From NCBI RefSeq assembly GCF_023278565.1, contig NC_064677.1, forward strand, positions 868,001-932,000: a stretch of 64,000 nucleotides of DNA, given 5' to 3'. The position numbers were made by a program, and so were the translations under genes. The stretch is from Colletotrichum lupini (Eukaryota; Ascomycota; Sordariomycetes; Glomerellales; Glomerellaceae). The notes beneath the pieces were generated by a model that had not been told where the DNA came from, did not search any database, and saw only the letters and a program-made list of their open reading frames with translations. Numbering within the stretch: position 1 is the stretch's first letter; every line of letters starts with the position of its first letter. Positions 34,601 through 46,598 of this stretch are shown here, in pieces.

Positions 34601-37545
34601 ACCCTGCGACTCGCGAGAGGCATATCTGTATAATCAAGTTACACAATCCGGAGGAACCAGGTGCATCGAAGCTACGGATTCTAGGAAAGCTGTGTTAATC
34701 CTGACGCTGGTACTGCACGGCCCAACGATGTTTCGCAGGGGTCTCAACGGCGCCAGTCAGCAATGCGTCAAACATGAGTGTTCTGTGCTCGACTCTGCAT
34801 CAACCATGTTGCCCTCCGAGCGTTTGTCAGTTTCCCGCCCAAGACACAGGTGAGGCTGGCGCAAGAATGTGGCACAGAGGCTATTGCTTACGCCATCACC
34901 TGTCATGTGAGAGGAGAGGCACAGAGGGCAAGCGGCATGAAGCAAGATCCGCAGATTCGTGAGCATCCGTAGAGTCAAAGATTCCGCAACCGTGTACCGG
35001 CGCCGGTTTGTGCGGGGAGGGGCTGCTGCCGACAATCCACCAGCCTCCCCTCTCCGTCCGTGTAATGGAAAGGATCAGGGGAGCAGCGGAGGAACAGAGT
35101 TGTGGCAGGTAGCTTGCTGTCAAAGTCGATGTCTGGATCACTGGTGCGGAGGGCTAGCAAGTTGTGCGAGGCCGGGATCAGGAAAGATATTCGGTCTGGC
35201 ATATAGCAAAGAGGGAGTGAGAGGTGAGGTCCTGGAGTACTGGGGGTTGGTGTCATCGGAAGGGTATGGTACGACGCCTAATAATCTCTATCTCGGACTA
35301 AGCTCACGATGGCTACACTGTATCCGTGACAAACAGTGGCAAGCCGAGTGCGGGGGAGCGATATCCCTGGAGGCTTTGGAGATATCCGTACAAATAACTT
35401 GGTATTAGCAAACAAAGATGCGACGGACGAGCCCCTGTCGGTTGGCGCCGAAGGGAACGTTCACTATTCACTGCAACTGGGCTGGTCGGTGCTTCTCGAG
35501 ATTCGCGCCGTTGTGACGATACTCTGCCCTTACCCTGTTCCTATATCACGAGGCATCTATAGCCTGGTGGGAATTTGACGACAGTCGACACCGCATCATT
35601 CATCAAGGTCCACGTTGCGAATCTTGTTCTGCGGCACCCACGCGCACCGCCAGGGCCAGCGAAGCTGGAACCACTCTGCCAAACGCCGACGATAGTGAGG
35701 TGCCATTGTAACCCCCTTGACGCTGTCATGACGTCCCGCCTGCTACCTTCTGCTTTTCTGTCAACGATGACACGGGCCATGTTAACGGCAGCGAGGATGG
35801 AGAACAGGATGAACGCACCTCCCGTCGTCGCCTGGCTGTCAGCTCTTGTGTGAGATCAGCCTGCTGTCAACAGTGTCGCATTGTGAGGTGGACGATGAGC
35901 AGTCAAGGACCGGGAGGGCACGGCGCGATACGTGCCATCAACGGAGTGGACTTTGACCGCCGCCCTGTCAGTCAACCGGTGCTGCTTTTCCCACCGCTTT
36001 TGAGGTCAATGACGGGTGATGTGACGGCCAGTACTGTAGGAGACAGAGCGAGAAGCCCCGGGGTCCGCCAAGGTCGCGCCTCCGGAGCTCTTGAGATGAT
36101 CTGATTTGCGGCATGGCGCTCGCCTTGCATCATGTGAATGCAATGATGAGGTTAATTGTCTCTACGTTGGATCCTCCCAACACCCAAAGCCCTGGATCTA
36201 GAGCTTCTTCTCCTACAGAGTCTCAGCTTGACTTGCATAGCTGAGTTGTCTCTGCGCCGGCGATGGAAAATCCCGCTGCTTAGGCCAAAACTTAGCTCAG
36301 CTCACCCAGGATGAGGGCTGCTGCTAATCGACGTCGCATTGGGGGCGGCACATTTAAAAGTCTCCCCGCGGTAGGTATTTGTTTGCTTGTGCTGGTTCTG
36401 CACCGCTCGGCCCTGTGCGAGTCTGGCCAAGATTGAAGACCTAACACCCGGGAGGAGGGGACGACGAGTATCTGTCGACTTACACTTCAACTCCAAGGCT
36501 GCATCCTCTCAATGGGCTGGTCTTGGCACTTTCAAAAGTTCGAATGAACGAACAATAGTCGAGGCAGAGCTCTTGTTAACCATTGTATATGCTTCCCATG
36601 GAAGCCTTCTCCTGGCGATGTTTCCCTCTAAAACGACAACCTTCCCCTCCCCGTGAAGATCCTTGCGATGCGCCGCCCATGTCGTTCGGGCCCATGCTTT
36701 CTTGGCGTAGCTCTCGACAGAGTATCATTAAAGGAACTCCGTCGACGAGGATGGTAACGAGCGGACAAGCTTGAGCCATTGGACCGCCTCTATTCGGTGA
36801 TTGGGATTCCTTTCTTCGTCTGTCTGACAACTGTGTAAGGATGTTGCAACTACACCATTAGGGCAGAGCAACGATATTTTTTTCAGGATTTCTGTCCCAC
36901 GCTGAGACATGCGGCAGCCTCTTCAGCCCACGGCCCTCGTGGCAGCATCTCCCAGGAGGACAAGCGTGGGAGTGGGAGGAATGCAACGTCGGCGAGGGGG
37001 GATAGAGGTCTGACTATTGGATGCGGGCGGGCTTACACCGAGGCGGTGACTGCGTAGATTCAAAGTGCATAGTGGCGGCGGCATTGTTGAACAGGTTTGC
37101 GTACACCAATATTCCCAAATCGTCTTCGCCTGGTATCTGCTCTCGGTATGCTTTGCACCCGAGATGAAATTCTCGGCGTTTTTATTTCTCAAATCAATGA
37201 CATCGGGACTAAGAGGAGGTACGGTGACAATAAGCTTCATGTACGGAGTAGCGGCTTCAGGCAAGGCATATAATTTAGTAGACAGCATGGGAGATTGCGA
37301 TGAAATAAAACCGCGCTTCTCTTTGAACCACTGTCGGTTGTCGTTAGACCACTACGCTTCTCCGAGTCGGGCAGCTAGAAAGCGGACATGAAGGGGGGAA
37401 GACGAGGGGGAACAGTGGCTGTCTTGGACTCTTGGTATCGTCGAGCGTTGCTTAGCATCAACGAGAACGAACGAGAGTGGTCGCTTGATTAGCGTCGACG
37501 AACCCAATGTGCACAACATTGGCATAGCGTGGCATCCTATCGCAT

Positions 37546-37576
37546 CTTGCCTTGCCTTACCTTTGCCTTGCCTTGA
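37546..37576. repeat. imperfect CCTTG/CTTGC repeat
   Basis: Five-base units CTTGC are repeated with one interruption, followed at 37577 by non-repetitive sequence. Simple-sequence repeat inside the gene-free tract. Confidence 0.6.
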
Positions 37577-40500
37577 ACCATCCTACACAAGCCAAGCTAT
37601 CTGCATGGGCAGAGATTCTGTCCCTCCCCGGACCAGTAAGACACGTCCTCTAGGCAATGGAGGGGTCGGGGTTGAACCAGATAGTTTAGCCTTCATTCCT
37701 TGTACTTGGGGAGCGGGTTGGAATGCTGCCGGGGGTCCGGGGGATTATCGTGGCTTTCCCCAGAACGAGGGGGAGAGGTTCCGCATGCGTCGGCGACAGA
37801 GGCCAAGATAGAGAGTCAGAGTCATGTCTTGTTTCCGCATGACCCCTCTACGGTAATTCTATCTTCTGCTTTGGGACAGAGTGCCCTCGACGATGGAGTC
37901 TCTTCTCCTGCTTCAGGTAATCCGTCAAAGGCTGGGTTCTGAAGGGTTACTTGTCTGATAATGCACACGGATAGGACTCTGCAGCTCAGCTCCTACATCC
38001 AATATTCAATATTCCACACCGCATCGAATGGTGGCTCGTTCAATGGCTTGGTGTAGGTTCGCCGGGGCCGCATGGATCGCCGACGCAAAAGCAACCAGCC
38101 GCGCGCTATTCATCTTCCCCAGATTCTGGAGCTGGCAATTGTGGCCGTGCTTGCAGCAGAAGTGCGCCCATACCGGTATCCTCTGGATTACCTACATCCC
38201 CCTCAACTTTCAGGAATGGAAATCATAGTTCGGCCCCTCCCCGCCATCCCCGGGCAAGCCGGGGTCTCATAGCCGTCTGACCTGGTCGCAGCCGGGACCC
38301 GGGGCGTCTGTTGGCCGCACGCAGTACCACGTTCGGGCGCTATCCTGTGAGACTTGGCTTGCTATGTGTGCTCCCACGCTGCAACATGCTGTTGGCTGTT
38401 GGCTGAGAGGAATGTCACGGGTGGGTGTGTTCGTGCTTCAGCCTGCTTGAGCTGGTGATCAGTTACACTCGACTGATGGATGATTCGGGATGGCCGCGCT
38501 GCTTTGTGGTTTGCAAAGTGAAATGGTCAAAAAGCGGCCACGACGATTGCTCCTGATGCGGGTGTGACGTTCGGGTGTCATTGAACCAGCAAACCCGTTG
38601 AGGCTGCAATGACTCTGAACAACTCATCGTATGTGACCTCATATGGCTCGAGGCCGTGGTAGACGGGAGATTTGTTGGTCGAATAAGATGAGCCTGGTTA
38701 ATATGGGAGACGTATTATGACTAAGAAGCGAAGCAGAAAAGCCAAGTTTCTGCCCTTGTCTTGACCTCATGTCTGATCAAATCGCGTGTGCGGTTCGTTA
38801 GTCGTCGCACGGGGGAGTCCAATCAATGACCGTTTCGCAATTCCATTTCCTCGCAGTCCCGTCAATGCCGTCGGGACTGGAGGAGCTGTAGAGTAGTGAA
38901 TATAGACAAACCGCATACGTACCGGCGTATTTGTACCGCACTGTATTACTCCTACGTCGCTCACAAGAATCAAGGTCCTGCGTCTTCTCTCAAGGTCCGT
39001 AGGGAACGCGCCACTTGGCCAGCCGAGCCGCCCTGTCTGAGTCCTGAGCACTTGCAGTATGAATGTGAGCCGGTCCAAGAGCGACTGATATTGTTCGGAG
39101 GCCAAGAGGCTTGGGAGACGAATGCTCGGAGCGCGGCCGGATCGTGGTACCTTGGCGGGTATGGGCGGGGTGGAGTCGACAGAGTCCGCTTCGGACGCGC
39201 AACACCACCTTCGGTTTTGGTTGCTTGAATATTGTGCAAGTTCGCCGCTGTATCCATAGCGGCCGTTGTTGAGCCTCAAGGTCTGCTTCCTGTTGGCTAG
39301 CCCGGGGCATGGCGCGCCTTGTCTTACATGATGGACTCTCACCGGAGGACCGCACCCCTCCACACGAGCTTGCACGTTTTTCTCACCAGCATGGGATTGT
39401 GGGCCTGGAGAAGGAACGTCGAAGGCGTGGAATCATGAATGGAGACGGCGGCGGCGGTGGTGGTTGAGGCGGATCCGGAGTCGGGTGCTGTTTTGAGGTC
39501 CTATGCGGCTATGCCAGGCTTGAGCTGTGGAGTTTCCCTGCAAGTAAGGCGAGATAGTTGCATGTCAAGATGGGCCAATGGCTTTACGATGGCTTGAGAG
39601 TGCATCTTAGATATCATGATGCTCAACCGACTTGGTGTGGTTTGTAGACAGTGCCTGCCTATGGTGAGATACTAAATCCAATAGCCGCATATTCGTACAT
39701 AGGTTGGGCCTCTCCTATCGCGGAGCAAGGCCTACATGGAAGCAAACATGCCGTTTTGGGCCTTGGCAACCAGAGAACGGGAATTAGAAGCCGAGACTTG
39801 TGATTACGGTTCCGAGTTTCGTGATAACGACTTCTTGACTTGCATTGGCGCTGCATTACGGCCACATTATCTGGGTCCCCGAGCAGGGATCGTGTCACTT
39901 GCCTCTCCGCACATCGCAACGCAAACATCGGACGTGGCACTGGAAAGCAAATGTGAGATTCTTCGCGTTGTTGCGTCGGTTCTCCAAGCATCAAATGTCA
40001 TTCAGGATTCGGATGCCGGATTAAACGAGAACAGCACTCCTTGGCTAACGTTCCCTAATTTCGTTCTTCCCCATAGCGTCCGGAAAGGGCATACCGAGAG
40101 TGCGGGGGGAACATAAGGTCATGTCCATGTTCATCACGGTCGAGGGGGCCTTCTGCTCGAGATGATCTGAGGGAAAATGGTGCTTTGGACGCAGTGCTGT
40201 CATCTGTCACATTGTTGGCGAATGGACGGGGCGACATCACTCAAGCTCCCCGGCGGACGGGCGATTGCCGCATCTTACATCACCGCCGTCGCAACTCGCC
40301 CCTGACTTGCCCTGTTTGGCCAGCGCTGGATGTTGTCCTGAGCTTTTGCCGGCTGCTGGAAGTTGCTGCCCTTCACCGCAAGCCCTTTCGGCAGTGTGAT
40401 GGAGGCTTTGGTTCTCTGACCGAGCAATATCGAGAACCTGGAGATGGCAAAAAGGGGGGTTTGCATAACGGCACGGAAGGATCTCGGAGGGGTAATAGGG

Positions 40501-42665
40501 CGAAGATCACTTGAGAAAGCAAGGTAACAGAGCTCAGAGACCACTGAAGCTCCAGCGGTGACCACACCGATCCAATCTCATGGGAAGGATTCAGCTCTCG
40601 AAAAACAGGGAAAAACAGAAGGAATGAGCAAAGACTACGGGGTTGATTACTGCATGTACTACGTAGGGGGTTGTTGTAGGACAGACCAGGGGTACCAGAG
40701 TGGCAGAGAGTCACTGGACAAGGGGACGGACGGCAGCCGAAGCGAGGGGGATCATTAGTGACGAAGAGGAAAATAAGGAAATAAACAAGGGCAGAAGAAA
40801 AGGCCCTGGAGATCATTACATACATACAGAGTACAGGACAGGGCCATCTCCGTACGTGCGTTGAAGATCAATAATGGGAAACCTGGAAAAACTCGGTGAC
40901 ACCAGGCACGCCGCACGACAGGACGGAGGACATTGCCATTGCTAGTAGACAGCGCGAAGGCGGCAGAGCATCAGTGTCCACTGGCAAGACTGGGCCGTCA
41001 ATGTGCCCCGGAGAACTGGGAATGTGTGTCCTGGAACTGCCCCCGACTCCTGGCTGGCTATGGCGTTGGTTATCCCACTCTGGAGACTCGAGTTTGGTTC
41101 CTTGGATTTTCTGGAAGGGGCAACTTTTATTACATCAACGTCCATGGGAATGATTGGCCGGGCGAATGCTCCGCGACCTTGGGGGTCGATGTGAACCGTG
41201 AACCTGTTCCGGGCTGAATCCTGACGCGACGGGCTGGGATGAGAAGCGCGTTGGTGGGATTTCCTCGGTGGATTAGGAAGATCGATCGAGATTTGGGGGT
41301 GCGATTGTATGTACAGAGAGGAGCGTAATTGTTCGCTGCCTTGATGTCTGGCTCTCTAGTTTCTACGCGGTACTGTAGTGTACGCATACTAAAGACGGCG
41401 CTTGAGGAGACCAATATTGGCGGGCACTAGAGCGGCAGACACAACTATTGTGTCGGATAGGGACTCCATAGCTTGAGCGTTTAAACTTGTAACTCGCAGT
41501 AGAGCCGAACAAGACGGCAGTCATGATGGTGACATATTCTCCCGGCATAGTGTAGTCCGGAAGCTTGGGCCAGGCGAGGGGTTTACGTGCAGCATAGCAG
41601 TACAACAGTAGTCACGGATGTGGATGTTCGATGAGTGGGGAGAGACGGGAAGAGACTGAGAGTGGGAGACGGTATCCAAGAGGCTTTGGTGATTCCCATT
41701 CCCATTGTCAAGCTGGTGGTGAGAGTACGCCAGCGAGCAACGACAGCACGAGGACCGCAGCGCCGCAGACTGACAACCATTGTGGACACTGGAGGCCCGC
41801 GAGGGAAGGGTAAGAAAGTGGGCTATGGCGCCGTGGGAAAGGCAAGCTGAGAGAAGGACTCCATAGTAAGGATATCCATAGAATATCCAAGATAGACACA
41901 GGGTGAACGAAGGATGGCCAGGAGAGACAGACGGGTTCTCGTTGAACTTTGTGGATCTACCTACGAAAAAGTAGGGCCCGGCGATGACAAGAGCGACGAA
42001 AGGCCCTCTCTCTCTCCTCAAGAGGGGAGAAGGCTACGGCGGCAGCGAGCCAATAGAGGAGAGCGGCGCGAGCACACATCCAGAAGACAGAGTGGGAAAC
42101 ATGGGAGAAAGAGACACAGACAGAGAGTGAAAGAGACATGGGGGAGAGGGAGAGACACTAAGCAGCAAAAGAGCTGCCCCGGGCGCATGCAACGTTGGAC
42201 CGGGGCCCTTGTCACCATTTTGTCACCCTGTCGAGTGTCGCCTTGTCACACTCGTCCTTGGCCTGTCCCTGTCCCAGTCTGTCCAAGTGTCGTCCTGGCC
42301 CCTGGTCCTGGCCTCTTTTGTGCTTGCGGGTGCGGTACGTGCTTGCTTGGGCTTTCTGTCTCGTCCCTCTTTCTTGTCAATGGGTTGTGTCACTGCGGTA
42401 TCCGGATGGATATGTGTATCTCCAACAAGAAGAGTTGGTTATGATATCAGCGGTTGTGCTTGTTTGCTCTCTTTCAGTCACCGAAGCTATATTACGGTAG
42501 ACATATACGCTGTGTGGAAGTTCATCCCGCATCGGCGACTTACCATTCAGTCGTCACCATGCGGTACCACCATGTTGGGCATTTGATTTTGATCTGGCAG
42601 TATGTAGTTCGTAAAGTTGGTAAATCCTGCAGCTGCTTGTTGCTTATTGCTTCGGCCGGCCCTTT

Positions 42666-42685
42666 GCATCGCATCGCATCGCATT
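42666..42685. repeat. (GCATC)n pentanucleotide repeat
   Basis: Three adjacent GCATC units plus a partial fourth. Confidence 0.6.
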
Positions 42686-42900
42686 CAAACCCCAGTTCTG
42701 TCCTGTCCTCAACTTCTTTGGACAAGAGTGCTAGTCCCATCTTGGAGTATCCGTATTCGACTCTGTGGTGTATTCCCGCACATCCGTACAAATCCCACGT
42801 TCTTGGGTTCGTCGTCCGAGTTCGACGCTTACCTAGTACATAGTTCTTCCTTGGGCACCACCACCATCACAACCATCGCCTCCTCCACCTCGGCGAACCG

Positions 42901-44784
42901 CACCCCTCACGAACGGGATCAATTGAGGTTAATTCTCTCAAGAGTGTGGTGGGTGTGAGAGTGAGTGTGTGTGTGTGTGTGTGAGTGGGCATACTATACT
43001 CTATCTCAGGTTTTCATCTCAGACCTGCAGCGTCGGTCTGCCTTATCTCGGCCGTGATCTCACACCCACAAGAAACAAAACAACAAACACCAACACCGAC
43101 AACAACATCTGCGCGTTAGGATTCACTTCTCCCTCGCCTCGTTGTTGTTTATTGTTCTCTCGCGACTCTGCATCTTGGCGAAACGGCATCGTCCCTGTGA
43201 CTCTTGATCTCCCTCCGGCCTCAGCCCTCCTTCAGCCCTCAGCTCCCACTATCGACGAAACGTGCCTCGTCTAGCATCATCCCTCTCTCTTCATCTCGCG
43301 CTTCAGCACGCTACCCGGACCCGAACTGCGGTGATCCCACGGATATCAATTCTTTTAGCGATACCAAGACAAGAAAAAAAAAGGGCACAGACGATCGTTG
43401 GCCGCCCTGTCGTATCGTTCCCTTGGGTTTTCCCAAATTCCCCTAGCTTTTCTAAGTACGGAACTGGCACGACTGGGATTGCCGACTCTTCCATCATCAT
43501 CTGTGCTCCACAGAGGGTCTGACTTTAAGCGCGACGACGGACGGCGGACGGCGGACACGAGCAAAATAGAAACCCGAGACCCTCTTGTTCGTTTATCAGC
43601 CTCTCTCACCGGGCCATTGTCATTGTTCCCCGTCGTTCCCATCCAGGTCGCAGATCGGGTGCGAGGACCCGAAGTGTGGTGAACAAGTTCCTTGTGTCTT
43701 GTTGTTCGTGTTTACCGCGTAGCAGCTCGACAGGCTCGATAAACGATCTGTCTTTGTACAGAGTCGGTGTCTAGTGACAGAGTTACTCGGTGTCTAGCCA
43801 AAAGTCTAAGTGAGAGACAGAAAAATAGAGGCGTTGTTCAAGACGCGAAGAAGGGGGGAAACATCACCATCATTCATCGTCACCGTGGTGCTGGATCCCT
43901 CTTCAGGCGTGGCTTGGCTCGCTCTCACTTTCTGAACCCACGACTTGCCGGAGGGGAGAGAAAAAAGGTACATTTACCTCGCAGGCTCCCGAGCAATTTT
44001 AGCACTTGTCGCTCTCGGCTTTCCCGACCCAGGGAACCTCCCACTCTCCCACCTTCTCTCCACCACTCATCCACCCACTCACTCTCACTCTCACTCTCAC
44101 TCTCACACAGGCCTCACTCCTGTTTTCACACACCCCTCTCACCTCACTCTTCCTGCTCTCTCGCTCTCAGTCTCAACTCTCACACCTCACACCTCACTTC
44201 ACCTCACACCCCCCTCCCCGGTCACTCACTCTCACTCCCACTCCCACTCTCTCTCACTCACAATCCCAGCCAAAGGGGACCCCTCCCAAAAGGCCACAAG
44301 GTGACGGAGCGCTAAAAGGCACCTCCCATCCGGCTGCCGCTGGCCCTGAGAGCTGAGCTGAAGCGCCCAAGAACTCCCCTCAGGTCTTCCCCCAAGTACC
44401 CAAATCTCAACATTTCGCCCCGTCGACCCGCGCGAAACTTAAGGTGCCTTACTCGCCCGCACGCCGCCTGGGAACCCGACCTATAATCTCCCTCCTTTGC
44501 CCAACTTCCCGCTCTCGGATTATTTCTCTCCAAATCCCACGACAGCCTCTTTCTACCTCACAACCTCACCCTCCTCCTCTTCCTTTTGGTCCTACTCTTG
44601 TTCCTACTCCTACTTCTACACCCCATCCTCTACAGGTGTATAAGACTCCATCCCATCTTAACGATCTTGAAGGACCAGCAACACCACACAACCTCCACGA
44701 AAGACACCACCTATCCGAAGGAGGACGACGACAACATCGACAGCAGGATAGAGCCTGCCTCACAACCTCACATCAACCGCAGTC
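42901..44784 (+). promoter_or_regulatory. long pyrimidine-rich leader/promoter of the 44785 gene
   Basis: About 1.9 kb before the start codon is strongly C/T-rich on the plus strand, especially 44030-44300 and 44500-44660, with (TG)n at about 42965-42982 and CTCACT repeats at about 44080. Pyrimidine-rich tracts are typical of strong fungal promoters and long 5' leaders. Several short upstream ATG frames occur, which could dampen translation if transcribed. The transcription start cannot be located by eye. Confidence 0.45.
44078..44108. repeat. CTCACT repeat in the leader
   Basis: Tandem CACTCT/CTCACT units, non-coding here. The same unit encodes His-Ser in the gene at 2847. Confidence 0.8.
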
Positions 44785-45831
44785 ATGCTGGACCCCTCAG
44801 CGAGCCGGCGGTATCAGCCGATGGACTCGTCCACAGTCTACTCCCACTCCCGCACACGCACGACGTCCTCGAATACATTCCCCATTCAGAGCCCGACGCC
44901 GATGCACCTCCAGCAGCAGAATGCCATGAACCCTCAGCAACATACCCGCCGCTCACCATCAGTAAACACCTTCAGCACCTCCTCGAGCATTCCTCCACCC
45001 GCCGCCTACCGCACCTCGCCCACCACCGATCTTCGTCGCTCTACCTCCTCTCGCTCCGGCGGCGGCAGCCCCCAGCCGACGGGCTATGTCGCCCTTCTCC
45101 GCAAGCAAAAGGCCACCGTGTGGTGCGACCGCGCCCAATACGAGGACCCTCGCCTCTTGGCCCAGCAGCGCGCCGCCAAGATGCGAGCTACCCTCGAGGT
45201 CATCGGCGGCCAGCGAACCGCCTCTGGCCTCTCCGCTCCGTCCGGCGGCAGAACGAGTACCGGCATCAGTGCTACTGGCAAGGTTGCCGCCAAGATCCGT
45301 CACCACGGGAAACCCGCCGTAGTGGGCTACGCTCCGGGAGAGCACCACGTTGGCGTCGGTGGCGTTCCCATGCGGCTGAGTGCCACCGAGGTTGAGGGCG
45401 AGGACAGCGACGACGACGACGCGCGCTTGCATCACAGACGGACCGGTAGCAGCGGCCGCAGTAGCACTGCGAGCCGTCGTGGCCCGGGATACCGATCATC
45501 CGGCGGCGGACGCAGATGGAGCCCCGGAGATACGCCCGAGAGGAGTGGTAGCATGGTCGAGGACGTACCGGAGGACGCCACGCTGGGCGACAACGCGAGT
45601 GGTAGGGCCATGACGACGGGCTCAGGGAGCAGCGCTGAGCGGGCGGACAATGTCGGCGAGCTGGGCAATACTGCGGCGGCGAGATTGGCGAGCAACTCAC
45701 TAATGCATTCGACCGTCACCCGCGAGAAGAGCGTCAAGGGCGCCGATGACCTACGCAGGAGGGGCAGCGTCGACGAGCGCACCACCACGCTCACCGGAGG
45801 CCGTCTTTACATCGCTAACCCCGATTTGTGA
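44785..45831 (+). CDS. conserved fungal disordered protein with a KATVWCDRAQYED core
   Basis: Single exon, 348 aa from the ATG at 44785 (MLDPSASRRYQPMD). The first 95 residues are Ser/Thr/Pro/Gln-rich. A short ordered-looking core, YVALLRKQKATVWCDRAQYEDPRLLAQQRAAKM, is the most conserved-looking part and recalls uncharacterised proteins in ascomycetes. It is followed by basic and acidic disordered segments (EGEDSDDDDARLHHRR, RRGPGYRSSGGGRR) and TLTGGRLYIANPDL at the C-terminus. No membrane segment or signal peptide. Function unknown. The long, pyrimidine-rich upstream region and the about 13 kb gene-free tract before it suggest complex regulation. Confidence 0.82.
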   Translation: MLDPSASRRYQPMDSSTVYSHSRTRTTSSNTFPIQSPTPMHLQQQNAMNPQQHTRRSPSVNTFSTSSSIPPPAAYRTSPTTDLRRSTSSRSGGGSPQPTGYVALLRKQKATVWCDRAQYEDPRLLAQQRAAKMRATLEVIGGQRTASGLSAPSGGRTSTGISATGKVAAKIRHHGKPAVVGYAPGEHHVGVGGVPMRLSATEVEGEDSDDDDARLHHRRTGSSGRSSTASRRGPGYRSSGGGRRWSPGDTPERSGSMVEDVPEDATLGDNASGRAMTTGSGSSAERADNVGELGNTAAARLASNSLMHSTVTREKSVKGADDLRRRGSVDERTTTLTGGRLYIANPDL

Positions 45832-46039
45832 GAGGCCACGCTGCCCTCGCGGCCCCATACATACGTGTATGGATAAGTCGCCGACTTTCACAATACGTTA
45901 CGAGCCCATCGGGATGGGCTTCATTCGCTTTACCATGACGTGAGGAAAACGATTCGACATCTCTCCGACTTTCCTGTTCCTTCCTCGTCATCGCCAATCT
46001 GTACGAATGTCTCTTTAGGCATACAAATACGGTCGCTAA

Positions 46040-46052
46040 GGGGGGGGGGGGG
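46040..46052. repeat. G13 homopolymer
   Basis: Thirteen guanines shortly after the end of the 44785 gene; length uncertain by nature. Confidence 0.9.
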
Positions 46053-46550
46053 TGTTTTGGTGATTCATTTTACTGTCACAAACTTGCATCACTCGGCGTT
46101 TTACTTGGGGATTGTTTTTATTATGGGTGGGATGATACCATACAGAGACCATCCCGAGATGGCACAGTTCGGTTTACCGGATGTGCCGGGGAGAGGGATC
46201 GAAATTCGAGTTTCCTTGTCAAAGATTTTCCAACATTGTTCCCGCTCTACGATCGCTTCCTACGGGCCTCTCTACCTTTGTTCCTACCATTTCCTTAGCT
46301 CGGACTCTTTTTTTTATTTTTTTTCCTAGGCCGCGACGCTCCTCACATGGACAGACCATACTGCGATCTGTTCCCTAATTTTTGGACAAGACATCAAAAG
46401 CGAGATGGGAGGGGGAACGGATGTCAGGCAGGACAAGGGGAAGACAAAACCAAAGACGAATTGGGCAGGGTAAAGGGGGCGGAGGATGATACCACGGTTG
46501 AGATTGAAGGCCCTAGTGGAAGCTGTTTGGAATCACGGGCAACGGGGAAG

Positions 46551-46552
<2 letters not shown>

Positions 46553-46594
<42 letters not shown>
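46553..46594. repeat. (GA)21 microsatellite
   Basis: Twenty-one perfect GA units; likely length-polymorphic. Confidence 0.95.

Positions 46595-46598
<4 letters not shown>

Larger units (their letters stand above)
31683..42900. other. about 11 kb without recognisable genes
   Basis: Frames up to about 200 aa occur on both strands (for example near 32.8-33.3, 38.8-39.4 and 41.5-42.0 kb), but they overlap one another, have no family motifs and look like chance frames in GC-balanced DNA. I found no transposon protein, tRNA, rRNA or obvious long terminal repeat, and no strong A/T bias that would suggest heavy RIP. Small repeats occur near 37550 and 42670. It could hold non-coding RNAs or a long regulatory region for the gene at 44785. 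Confidence 0.45.

Noticed and set aside
38767..39375. 202-aa minus-strand frame in the gene-free tract
   Set aside because: No conserved motif, overlapped by several other frames of similar quality, and Arg/Pro/Ser-rich as expected by chance.
41521..42021. 166-aa minus-strand frame with hydrophobic N-terminal part
   Set aside because: No family resemblance, overlapped by other frames in GA/CT-rich sequence; insufficient support for a gene.
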